Shown: one piece after another, positions 49,050-57,143 of the stretch
How the letters are laid out: each line of letters starts with the position of its first letter
How positions within the stretch are numbered: position 1 is the stretch's first letter
Source: Aureimonas sp. AU20
GTDB taxonomy: Bacteria; Pseudomonadota; Alphaproteobacteria; Rhizobiales; Rhizobiaceae
Assembly: GCF_001442755.1 (NCBI RefSeq)
Contig: NZ_CP006367.1
Coordinates: 1,178,001-1,242,000, forward strand
Reading direction: 5' to 3'
DNA length: 64,000 nt
Made by a program: the position numbers and the translations under genes
The notes under the pieces: model-generated
Seen by the model: only the letters and a program-made list of their open reading frames with translations
What the model was told of the DNA's origin: nothing
Database searches by the model: none

Positions 49050-51212
49050 ATGACCGATGGCGCACCGCGCTTTCTCCGTCTCGGCCACGATCTGGCGCTT
49101 CTCGTCTGGCGCGGGAAGGGCGCCCCCGCCACCCGGCCCGTGCTGCGGGACGAGACGGGCGCGCCGCCCGCGCCGCTGAGCGCCCTGGCGCTGGCCGGGG
49201 GCGAGGGCGGCACACGCTTCGTCTGGGCCCTGCCGAGCCTTGTCGCGCAGAACGCCACCCTTGCACTGGATACGGGCGGGACCACCATCGCGCTGGAGCG
49301 GTTCGACGCCGCTGCCGCTCCCATCGCCGACGCCACTCTCTTCGACGGGCTCGCGCCGGCCGCCCGCACGCGCCTCGTCGCAGCGCTCTTGAGCGACTGG
49401 CCCCGTCTGTTTCGCCTTGCGCGCGCGCCAACCTATCTCGCCGCGATCCGCGCCCTCCTGCGCGCGCCAGACGGCGCGGCGGGCGAAGCGCGCGCGCTGG
49501 TCGGCACGGAGGGAGACGCCGTGATCGAATGCGCGCTGCCCCCGCGCTTCGGGGCGGTCCGTGCGGCCACGCTCGTTTCGCGCGCCGGCCTCGTGTCGCT
49601 GGTGCCCGACACGCTGCCCGGCGAGCGCGGGCCGCGCCGGCTTCTCCTGCCTCGCCCCGCTCTTGCACCGGGCGAGGCCGAGTGTCTTCTCGCGCTGCGC
49701 GGGGAAGGGGGCTTCGTTCTGCGGCGCTGGCGCGAGCCGCGCCGCGTGCCGGGCTTACGCGCCTGGTGGGAGCAGACGGAAGGGCGCGACCCCGGCCTGC
49801 GCCAGGCGCTGATCGCCGCCCTGTCGCGCCGCTCGCCCGCCTCGCGCGCGGCCTGCACCGAGTTTCAGCTGCGCTGCCCGCTCACCGCCCGCGCCGAGCG
49901 GGGCGGAGGAACGCTGCCCGCCGCCGAGATCCAGATCGCCCTGGCCGGCGCATCGGGAACGCTCGCCGCCGGCTGGCTGCGCGATCCCGGCGGCTTTCTG
50001 GACGATCTCGAAATCCTCTCCGACAGCGAGGCGCCGGTCGCCTTCGGCACGCGGCTCCATCGCTTTGCGGGCAAGGTGGCGGAGCCGGGCGGGCGCGCCG
50101 CGCCGGCCACCGGCTTTCTCGCCTTTCTGCCCGAGGTGCGCGGGCCGCTGCTGCAGCCGCGCTTCCTGCTGCGCCTCGGCTCGGGCGCCCGGCGCGCCCT
50201 GACGCCCCCCGTTCAGCCCTTCGACGGCGCGGCGCGGAGGGCGGCGGCGCTGCGCGCCGTGGCGCCCCAGGCCCTGGACGACCGGCTGATGCGCGAGGCG
50301 CTGGGGCCGGCGCTGGCCGATCTCCAGGCCGAGGCCTGCGCCGGGGTCGGCGCGCCGATCGTCAAGCCGATCGGCCGGCCCGTCGCCGATCCCGTCGCCA
50401 CCATCATCGTGCCGCTCTACCGCGTCCTCGACTTCCTGCCCTTCCAGATCGCCGCCTTCGCCTCGGACCCCGTCATCGCCGGACGCTGCGAGATCATCTA
50501 TGTGCTCGACAGTCCCGATCAGGCCGATGTCGCCGAGCATCTCCTGACCGGGCTGAATCTCGTCTACGGCCTGCCCGTGACGCTCGCCGTCATGGCGCGC
50601 AATGGCGGCTATGCGCTGGCCAACAACCGCGCCGCCGCGCTCGCCCGCGCGCCGGTTCTGGCGCTGGTCAATTCCGACGTCGTGCCCGTGCGCCCCGGCT
50701 GGCTGGAGGCTCTGGCCGCAAGGCTGGAGGACCCGGCCGTGGTTGCCAGCGGGCCGAAGCTTCTCTTCGAGGACGATTCCATCCAGCATGCCGGGCTCTA
50801 CTTCGCGCCCGATCATCGCGGCCGCTGGCTGAACCATCACTACTACAAGGGTATGCCGCGCCATTACGCGCCGGCGGGGCGCGAGCGCGCCGTGCCGGGC
50901 GTGACGGGCGCCTGCCTCGTGCTGCGCCGCCGCGATTTCGAGGCCGTCGGCGGGTTCACGCAGGACTACGTGATCGGCGACTACGAGGACAGCGACCTCT
51001 GCCTCAAGCTGCGCCGGGGCGGCGGCGAAATCCGTTACGTGCCCTCGGCCGAACTCTACCATCTGGAGCGCCGCTCGATGAACGAAAACGCCGACTACAC
51101 CAAGGGCGTCGCCGCCTTCTACAATTCCTGGCTGCACGAGGGGCGCTGGCGCGCCGACATGGAGGCGCTGATGCACGGGCCCTTCGCTCTCGCCAAGGCC
51201 GCCGCCGCATGA
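49050..51212 (+). CDS. GT2 glycosyltransferase with long N-terminal extension
   Basis: A 720-residue protein. The C-terminal third (about residues 448-690) is a GT-A glycosyltransferase family 2 domain: VATIIVPLYRVLDFLP, LALVNSDVVPVRPGWL (metal-binding Asp region), GACLVLRRRDFEAVGGF and DYEDSDLCLKLRRGG. The first 440 residues match no family I can name. They include a segment (LAAGWLRDPGGFLDDLEIL ... ATGFLAFLP) that resembles the Gly-Trp module of two later proteins of the operon. It is the first gene of a six-gene plus-strand operon with overlapping stops and starts. Probably a cytoplasmic enzyme building a surface glycan. Confidence 0.88.
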   Translation: MTDGAPRFLRLGHDLALLVWRGKGAPATRPVLRDETGAPPAPLSALALAGGEGGTRFVWALPSLVAQNATLALDTGGTTIALERFDAAAAPIADATLFDGLAPAARTRLVAALLSDWPRLFRLARAPTYLAAIRALLRAPDGAAGEARALVGTEGDAVIECALPPRFGAVRAATLVSRAGLVSLVPDTLPGERGPRRLLLPRPALAPGEAECLLALRGEGGFVLRRWREPRRVPGLRAWWEQTEGRDPGLRQALIAALSRRSPASRAACTEFQLRCPLTARAERGGGTLPAAEIQIALAGASGTLAAGWLRDPGGFLDDLEILSDSEAPVAFGTRLHRFAGKVAEPGGRAAPATGFLAFLPEVRGPLLQPRFLLRLGSGARRALTPPVQPFDGAARRAAALRAVAPQALDDRLMREALGPALADLQAEACAGVGAPIVKPIGRPVADPVATIIVPLYRVLDFLPFQIAAFASDPVIAGRCEIIYVLDSPDQADVAEHLLTGLNLVYGLPVTLAVMARNGGYALANNRAAALARAPVLALVNSDVVPVRPGWLEALAARLEDPAVVASGPKLLFEDDSIQHAGLYFAPDHRGRWLNHHYYKGMPRHYAPAGRERAVPGVTGACLVLRRRDFEAVGGFTQDYVIGDYEDSDLCLKLRRGGGEIRYVPSAELYHLERRSMNENADYTKGVAAFYNSWLHEGRWRADMEALMHGPFALAKAAAA

Positions 51213-52060
51213 GCGCGCTGGCCCAGAGCCCGGCCGGCTCCGCCGTGCCCGTCGAGCCTTCCCTGATCGAGACGATGCCGGAGGATGCGGCGCTGGAAGC
51301 GCTTCTCGCCACGATCCGTCGCAACCGCTTCCTGCCCGCGCCGCAGCCCGGCAGCGTCTTCGTGGGCGATGGCGATTATCGACTGATCGGCGCGGAGTTC
51401 CTCGGCCATCTCGTGCGGCTCGGCGGACTGCGGCCCGAGGCACGGGTTCTCGACATCGGCTGCGGCATCGGGCGCATCGCCGTGCCGCTGACGCAATATC
51501 TCGGTGACGAAGGCTCCTATCTCGGGCTCGACCCCGTGCGCGAGGGCATCGACTGGTGCCGGGCCGAGATCGCCCCGGTCTATCCCGCCTTCCGCTTCCG
51601 CCATCTCGACATCGCGCACGAGATCTACAACCCGCAAGGCCTGCTCACCGGCGAGACGCTGGTTCTCCCCGTGGGGGACAGGTCGGTGGATTTCGCCTTC
51701 ATGGTCTCCGTCGCCACCCATCTGCGCCCGGCCGAGATCGCCCGCTATGCCCGCGAGGCGGCGCGGGTCCTCGCGCCCGGCGGCACGCTCTTCGTCACGC
51801 ATTTCGAGATGGACGAGGCGGCCCGGCGGTCCTCGGTGCGCGACCCGCGCCGGGGCTTCGTGCGAACGAGCGAGGGGCCGGACTGGCACGCCGACCCCAG
51901 CGCGCCGCTGGGCGCCGTCGCCTTCGACGCCGGCTGGCTGCGCGCCTGCCTGCGCTGGGCGGGTCTCGACTGCGTCACCGAGAGCCCCGGCCATTGGCGG
52001 GGCGGCGAGGCCGCGCATTATCAGGACATTCTCGTGGCGCGAAAGCCGGACACCCGCTGA
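51209..52060 (+). CDS. Class I SAM-dependent methyltransferase
   Basis: A 283-residue methyltransferase. It has the SAM-binding motif I VLDIGCGIGRIAVPL, then SYLGLDPVREGIDWC (motif II) and VDFAFMVSVATHLRP (motif III), as in the Methyltransf_11/25 folds. The last third (about residues 205-283) is family-specific. It overlaps the GT2 gene by four bases and the next GT4 gene by one, so it very likely methylates a sugar of the glycan made by this operon. Confidence 0.9.
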   Translation: MSALAQSPAGSAVPVEPSLIETMPEDAALEALLATIRRNRFLPAPQPGSVFVGDGDYRLIGAEFLGHLVRLGGLRPEARVLDIGCGIGRIAVPLTQYLGDEGSYLGLDPVREGIDWCRAEIAPVYPAFRFRHLDIAHEIYNPQGLLTGETLVLPVGDRSVDFAFMVSVATHLRPAEIARYAREAARVLAPGGTLFVTHFEMDEAARRSSVRDPRRGFVRTSEGPDWHADPSAPLGAVAFDAGWLRACLRWAGLDCVTESPGHWRGGEAAHYQDILVARKPDTR

Positions 52061-53310
52061 TGCGCATCCTGGTCCTCGCCCACAACCATCCCGAATTTCA
52101 CCCCGGCGGCACGGAGATCTTCGCGCACGACCTGTTCAAGGCCTATCAGCGCCAGGGCGCGGAAGCGCTGTTCGTCGCGGCCACCAACGCGCTCCACCGC
52201 GAGCCGCGCCCGGGCACGAGCTTCCAGACGGTCGGCCCGTCCGGCGACGAGGTCGTGGTCTGGGCCGGGCATTTCGATCGGTTCTATCTCAGCCAGACCG
52301 ACAGTTTCGGCACGCTGCAGGACATGGCGCGGCTTCTGGCCGAGTTCAGGCCGGACGTGATCCACCTGCACCATCTCCTGCTGGCCGGGGCGGAGCTGCC
52401 CTTCCTCGCCCGCCGGGTTCTGCCGGAGGCGCGCATCGTGTTGACGCTGCACGACTATTACCCGATCTGCCACCATGACGGGCTGATGTTGAAGACCGGC
52501 ACGCACGAGCCTTGCCGCCGCGCCTCGCCCTCCGCCTGCAAGGGCTGCTTTCCCCAGATCGGGGCGGACCGGTTTCTCCTTCGCGAGCACAAGCTGCGCA
52601 CGCTGCTCGGCAGCGTCGACCAGTTCGTCGCGCCGAGCCGCTTCCTGCGCGATCGCTATGTCGACTGGGGCCTGCCGGCCGAGCGCATCGTGGTGGTTCC
52701 CAACGGCCGGCCCGCAGCGCCTGCCGCGCCCCGCCCAGTGCCTGGCGGACGCGTCACCTTCGGCTATTTCGGCAATCTCAACCCCTGGAAGGGCGTGCCC
52801 GTGCTGCTTCGCGCGGCCAGACTCCTGGCGGAGCGCGGCCTCGACTTCACGCTGCGCCTGCATGGCGGGGCGCCGTTCCAGACGCCGGAGTTCCGCGAGC
52901 GGCTGGAGGAACTGGCCGAGCCGCTGGGCGACCGGCTGCTGCGCCTCGGCCCCTATGGGCGGGATCGGATGGGCGAGCTGATGGAGCCCGTGGACGCCGT
53001 GGTCGTTCCCTCGATCTGGTGGGAAAACGCTCCGCTCGTCATCTCCGAGGCCTTCCAGCACGGCCGGCCGGTGATTGCCAGCGGCATCGGCGGGATGGCC
53101 GAGATGGTGCGCGACGGGGTCGACGGGCTCCATGCCCGGCCCAACGATCCGCACGATCTCGCCCGCGCCATGGCGCGGCTGATCGAGGAACCCGGCTTGC
53201 TTGCGCAACTCGCCGCCTCCGTCGCGCCGCCGCCGACGATCGACGCGACGGCGGCGGCGCATCTCAAGCTCTTCGCGCCGGCACGCGCAGCCGAAAGGGA
53301 ATTGGCATGA
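52060..53310 (+). CDS. GT4 glycosyltransferase (first of two paralogues)
   Basis: A 416-residue GT-B enzyme. The N-domain starts MRILVLAHNHPEFHPGGTEI, and DVIHLHHLLL plus LTLHDYYPICHHDG give the acceptor side. A Cys cluster (CRRASPSACKGCFPQ, about residues 154-168) could bind metal. The C-domain has FGYFGNLNPWKGVPVLLRAA and the nucleotide-sugar EX7E region in VPSIWWENAPLVISEAFQHG. The protein at 55738 is a paralogue with the same insert. Embedded in the operon by a one-base and a four-base overlap. Confidence 0.9.
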   Translation: MRILVLAHNHPEFHPGGTEIFAHDLFKAYQRQGAEALFVAATNALHREPRPGTSFQTVGPSGDEVVVWAGHFDRFYLSQTDSFGTLQDMARLLAEFRPDVIHLHHLLLAGAELPFLARRVLPEARIVLTLHDYYPICHHDGLMLKTGTHEPCRRASPSACKGCFPQIGADRFLLREHKLRTLLGSVDQFVAPSRFLRDRYVDWGLPAERIVVVPNGRPAAPAAPRPVPGGRVTFGYFGNLNPWKGVPVLLRAARLLAERGLDFTLRLHGGAPFQTPEFRERLEELAEPLGDRLLRLGPYGRDRMGELMEPVDAVVVPSIWWENAPLVISEAFQHGRPVIASGIGGMAEMVRDGVDGLHARPNDPHDLARAMARLIEEPGLLAQLAASVAPPPTIDATAAAHLKLFAPARAAERELA

Positions 53311-54044
53311 AGGCGGTCGTCACCACCAGAAACGAGGCGCAGAGCCCCCTCCAGGGCCGCGTCGAAGGGCTGGACCGGCAGTCGCTGCTCGGCTGGGCCT
53401 GGCATGCCGAGCGCCCGGCCGAGCGGCTGCGCGTCGAGGCGCTGATCGACGGCGCGGTGGTGGCGAGCGCCACCGCCGACGGCGCGCGGGTGGACCTGCG
53501 CCGCAACGGCATCGGAGACGGCTCCCACGCCTTCACCCTGGCGCTGCCCGAGGAGGTGCCGGAAGCGGTGCTGGCCGAAGGGCGGCTGGTGGTGCGGGCT
53601 CTGGCGGAGGGCGGCGAGACGCTGCTCCTGCGCATTCCCTCCACCGGCGAGCGCACCGCCGAGGCCGCCGTGGCCGCGCCCGCCGCGCGCATCATGGAGC
53701 GGCTCGACGTCATGCTCGCCGCCCAGCGCCAGCTGCATCTGGCGCAGCGCGAGGTGGCGCAGGGGTTTCGCGCCTCCGTGGAAAAGCTCGATGAGGCGGC
53801 CGGTGTGGGCCGCGAGATCGGCACGGCGCTCGAAACCGCAAAGCGACTCGACACGGAGATGGGCGAGCGCCTGACACAGACCGAAGGCATCCTGGCGCGC
53901 ATCGACGAAACGCTGGGCGGCTTCGACGCACGGCTGCGGGCCATGGAGCGCGTCGGCCGCGACGAGGGGCGCGCCGCGCTTCTGCTTCTGGCGGTTCTGT
54001 CCGGCACGGTGATGGGCGCCGTTCTCACCTTCGTGGCGAGTTAG
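53307..54044 (+). CDS. Membrane-anchored coiled-coil protein with Gly-Trp module
   Basis: A 245-residue protein of unknown function. Residues about 15-78 form a small beta-rich module (GRVEGLDRQSLLGWAWHAER ... RRNGIGDGSHAFTLALP) known as an accessory piece of many alphaproteobacterial glycosyltransferases. Residues about 125-215 are predicted coiled coil. The C-terminus is one membrane helix (ALLLLAVLSGTVMGAVLTF), so it is tail-anchored with the bulk in the cytoplasm. It may tether the operon's enzymes at the membrane (inference). Confidence 0.75.
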   Translation: MKAVVTTRNEAQSPLQGRVEGLDRQSLLGWAWHAERPAERLRVEALIDGAVVASATADGARVDLRRNGIGDGSHAFTLALPEEVPEAVLAEGRLVVRALAEGGETLLLRIPSTGERTAEAAVAAPAARIMERLDVMLAAQRQLHLAQREVAQGFRASVEKLDEAAGVGREIGTALETAKRLDTEMGERLTQTEGILARIDETLGGFDARLRAMERVGRDEGRAALLLLAVLSGTVMGAVLTFVAS

Positions 54045-54046
54045 AG

Positions 54047-55741
54047 ATGGCCCCCGCCAGCCCCGCTCCCAAGCCCGCCGCGCCCGCCATGCGCCAGGCC
54101 GGCACGCTCGAACTCCTCGCCGATCTCGGCGGGGGCGCGCTCTTCGTCGGCGGCTGGTGCGACGCGGCGCCCGCACCCGGCGCGGGAGCCCTGTTGCTGC
54201 TGCGCGAGGAGGCCGGCACACGGGTGCTTCCCGGTCGCTTCCACGCCGGCTGGCGCGACCGGCCCGACACAGGCCCCGCCACCGGCTTCTACGGCATCGT
54301 GGATTGCGGCGAGGTGCCCGATCCCGGCGCTATCGAAGGGCTGCTCTTTCCCGCCGAGGCCGGCCCCTCCGCCCTTCTGCCACGCTACGCCAGCGCGCAG
54401 CTCTTGAGTGAAGGCACCGCCGTCAATCTCCTGCGCGAGATCCTGGACGCGGGCCGCGCGGGCGAGGCGCGGGCGCGGCTGGGGCGCGCGGCGAGCCGGT
54501 TCGACGGCACCGACACGCTCGCGCGCTCCCCCCTGCCGGTGCGCGTCGGCATCGACGAATGCGCTCGCCTCGGGGCCGCCGGGCTTTATCTCAGCGGCTG
54601 GCTCTTCGACCCCGAGCGGCTGGTGGCGTCGGTTCACCTTTGCGAGGGCGAGGCGCGCCGCCGGCTCGACGGGGACTGGGCGATCCTGCCGCGACCCGAC
54701 GCGGCCGAGGCGCTGGGCGACGAGCCCCGCCTTGCCGCCTATGGCGCGCCGGGCGCGGTTCATGGCTTCGTCGCGCTGGTGCCGGAGCCCGGCGCCGGCG
54801 GCGACGAGTTGCATCTGACGCTGGACATGGCCGGCGCGCCGCCGCTGCATGTGCCGCTCGTCGTGCGGCCGGGGCGGGCGGTGCCGCTTCTGCGGGCGGC
54901 GCTGCGCCGGCTCGACCCCGACCTGCCCGCCTCGCTCGACGTAGTGGATCGCCAGGTCGCCCCCGCGCTTGCGCGGCTGCCCGGCGCGGTGCCGAGGCTG
55001 ATCGGCATGCGCGGCGGCGAGGCGGCGCCGGAAGCCTTGGCGACGCTCGTCATCGGCTGCGCGGGCGATGCGGAGGGCGTGGCGCCGCTTCTGGCGCTGC
55101 TGGCAGCGGACGATCCGGCGCTGGCGCTGCTGCCCATTCTCGTCTGCGGCGAGGCGCGCGATCTCGGCGTCCAGGCCGGCGACATCGAGCGCGCGAGCGC
55201 CTTCTACGGGCTGAACCTGCGCCTCGTCTTCGCCAGCGATCTGGAGGACGCGACCGACGCGCTGATGGCCGGCGCGCAATGGGCCGAGACCGAACTCGTG
55301 TGCCTCCTCACCCCCCGCGTCGTGCCGGCGACACCGCGCTGGCTCTCGGTGCTCATCGCGGCTCGCGCGGCGGCCGGGGCGGAAGCCGTGCTGCCGGCGC
55401 TGGACGATGCGGAGCCCGGCATCACCATTCCCGCCGCGCTCGGCCGGCGCGCCAGCGACCGGGGCGAGAACCGCCGGCTCGACGGCTGTCTCGTTGCCCG
55501 CGCGCGGCTTCTTTCGCTCGGCAGCGCGCAAGGCGCCTTTCTCGACCCGGACGAGAAGGAGCGCGACACGATCCGCCGCCTTCTCGCCGGTGGCCTCGGC
55601 CTTCATCGCACGCCGGCCGTGCGTCTTGCCACGACGCGCGAATCCGGCGCGGCCGGGCCTTGGATGCGGCTGGCCCGGCGGGCCGATCGGCGGGCCGGCG
55701 AGCTGCGCACCCTGGCGCGCCCGTCGGTGAGTGTCCGGTGA
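54047..55741 (+). CDS. Glycosyltransferase-like protein without clear catalytic motif
   Basis: A 564-residue protein with no named domain. Two segments resemble the Gly-Trp module: ALFVGGWCDAAPAPGAGALL ... TGFYGIVDC (about 28-88) and GLYLSGWLFDPERLVASVHL ... VHGFVALVP (about 178-247). Residues about 340-465 have a GT-A-like outline (ATLVIGCAGDAEGVAPLLAL, SAFYGLNLRLVFASD, LVCLLTPRVVPATPRWLSVL) in the position where a GT2 enzyme would have its DxD, but no such acidic motif is present. It may be a pseudo-enzyme or a scaffold. The start lies two bases after the previous stop, and the stop overlaps the next gene. Confidence 0.7.
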   Translation: MAPASPAPKPAAPAMRQAGTLELLADLGGGALFVGGWCDAAPAPGAGALLLLREEAGTRVLPGRFHAGWRDRPDTGPATGFYGIVDCGEVPDPGAIEGLLFPAEAGPSALLPRYASAQLLSEGTAVNLLREILDAGRAGEARARLGRAASRFDGTDTLARSPLPVRVGIDECARLGAAGLYLSGWLFDPERLVASVHLCEGEARRRLDGDWAILPRPDAAEALGDEPRLAAYGAPGAVHGFVALVPEPGAGGDELHLTLDMAGAPPLHVPLVVRPGRAVPLLRAALRRLDPDLPASLDVVDRQVAPALARLPGAVPRLIGMRGGEAAPEALATLVIGCAGDAEGVAPLLALLAADDPALALLPILVCGEARDLGVQAGDIERASAFYGLNLRLVFASDLEDATDALMAGAQWAETELVCLLTPRVVPATPRWLSVLIAARAAAGAEAVLPALDDAEPGITIPAALGRRASDRGENRRLDGCLVARARLLSLGSAQGAFLDPDEKERDTIRRLLAGGLGLHRTPAVRLATTRESGAAGPWMRLARRADRRAGELRTLARPSVSVR

Positions 55742-57003
55742 CGCGCCCCCACCGCGTCGCTGTTCTCGCCCATGGCCATCCCGCGCTTTCGGCGGGCGGG
55801 GCGGAGCTGGCGGCGCACACGCTGTTTCAGGCGCTTCGTCAGCGGGACGATGTGGAGGCTCTGCTTGTCGCCTGCGTGCCCGAGGGGCACGCGCTGGCCG
55901 GCGGGGAAGGCGCGCCGGGCGTCCGCTTCGTGCCCGCGCAGGCGATCGATCCGTTCCGCCTCCTGTCGCGCGACCCGGCCGAGCCGCGCGCGGTGCTGGA
56001 GGCCTTGGCCGCGTTCCAGCCGGACACAATCCATCTCCATCACGTTCTCGGCTTCGGCGCCGATCTCCTCTTCGCGCTGCGCCGCGCCTTTCCCAGCGCA
56101 GCCCTCGTCTTGACGCTGCACGAATACCAGCCGATCTGCCGGCAGGACGGGCAGATGGTGCGCCCGGGCACGATGGAGCTTTGCGATCGATCCAGCCCCG
56201 CGCGCTGCGCCGGCTGCTTTCCCCAGCACACGCCCGAGCGCTTCCTCTCGCGCGCCGCCACGCTGCGCGCGCTCTTCTCGCTGGTGGACCGCTTCCTGGC
56301 GCCCAGCGCCTTTCTCGCCGCGCGCTATCGCGACTGGGGCCTGCCGGCCGAGCGCATCACCTGTCTCGAAAACGCGGTTGAAGCCCTGCCGCGCCTTCGC
56401 CCGCGCCGCTCCGGCCCAGCCGGGCGGAGGCGCGGGCGCTTCGCCTTTTTCGGGCAGATCAACCCCTACAAGGGCGTCGATCTCCTTCTCGAGGCGGTGG
56501 TGCGCCTCCATGCCGTAGGCGAATGGGAGGGCTGCGAACTCGCCATCCACGGCGCGAATCTGGAGCGCCAGCGCGAAGACTTCCAGGCGGAGATCGCCCG
56601 ACTTCTGGCGCAAGCCCCGCCCGGCGTGACGCTTCACGGCGCCTATAGCCGCGACGCGCTGCCCCGGCTGATGGCGGAGGCGGATTGGGTCGTCGTGCCC
56701 TCGCGCTGGTGGGAGAACTCGCCACTCGTGGTGCAGGAGGCGTTTTGCGCCGGGCGTCCGGTGATCGGCGCGGCGCTGGGCGGGCTCGCCGAGAAGCTGA
56801 CGGCGGAGCGCGACGCGCTTCTTTTCACGCCCGGTGACCCGCAAGCTCTGGCCGAGACGCTGATGCGCGCCAGGGATCCCAAGCTTTGGCGCCGGCTGCG
56901 CGGCGGCATCCGCCCGCGCGAGCCGCCCGCCGAGGCCGCCCGGCAGCATCTCGCCCTCTACCGATCCCTGACCGTTCCCGCGCCCGTGGCGGAGCCGGTC
57001 TGA
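55738..57003 (+). CDS. GT4 glycosyltransferase (second paralogue)
   Basis: A 421-residue GT-B enzyme starting at a GTG that overlaps the previous stop (GTGA). It parallels the protein at 52060: RVAVLAHGHPALSAGGAELA, TIHLHHVLGFGADL, LTLHEYQPICRQDG, the Cys insert (CDRSSPARCAGCFPQ), FAFFGQINPYKGVDLLLEAV and VPSRWWENSPLVVQEAFCAG. The two probably arose by duplication and may add successive sugars. Last gene of the plus-strand operon. Confidence 0.9.
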   Translation: MTRPHRVAVLAHGHPALSAGGAELAAHTLFQALRQRDDVEALLVACVPEGHALAGGEGAPGVRFVPAQAIDPFRLLSRDPAEPRAVLEALAAFQPDTIHLHHVLGFGADLLFALRRAFPSAALVLTLHEYQPICRQDGQMVRPGTMELCDRSSPARCAGCFPQHTPERFLSRAATLRALFSLVDRFLAPSAFLAARYRDWGLPAERITCLENAVEALPRLRPRRSGPAGRRRGRFAFFGQINPYKGVDLLLEAVVRLHAVGEWEGCELAIHGANLERQREDFQAEIARLLAQAPPGVTLHGAYSRDALPRLMAEADWVVVPSRWWENSPLVVQEAFCAGRPVIGAALGGLAEKLTAERDALLFTPGDPQALAETLMRARDPKLWRRLRGGIRPREPPAEAARQHLALYRSLTVPAPVAEPV

Positions 57004-57033
57004 CCGGCAGCACTTCCCGCATCCTGAAAACAG

Positions 57034-57067
57034 GAGGGCGTCCGGCGCGAACCGGGCGCCCTCTTTT
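57034..57067 (+). terminator. Terminator of the plus-strand glycan operon
   Basis: GAGGGCG (57034-57040) pairs with CGCCCTC (57057-57063), with an inner CCGG/CCGG stem, followed by TTTT. Confidence 0.8.
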
Positions 57068-57088
57068 CGTTGAGAGAACGGCGGCACG

Positions 57089-57123
57089 AAAAAGGCCCGC
57101 CGCTTGGAGCGACGAGCCTTTTT
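57089..57123. terminator. Bidirectional terminator between convergent glycan operons
   Basis: AAAAAGGC (57089-57096) pairs with GCCTTTTT (57116-57123), with an inner CGC/GCG pairing. T-runs on both strands; it ends the minus-strand operon 20 bases after its last gene. Confidence 0.8.
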
Positions 57124-57143
57124 GAAGGTTCGAGATCTTGGAG

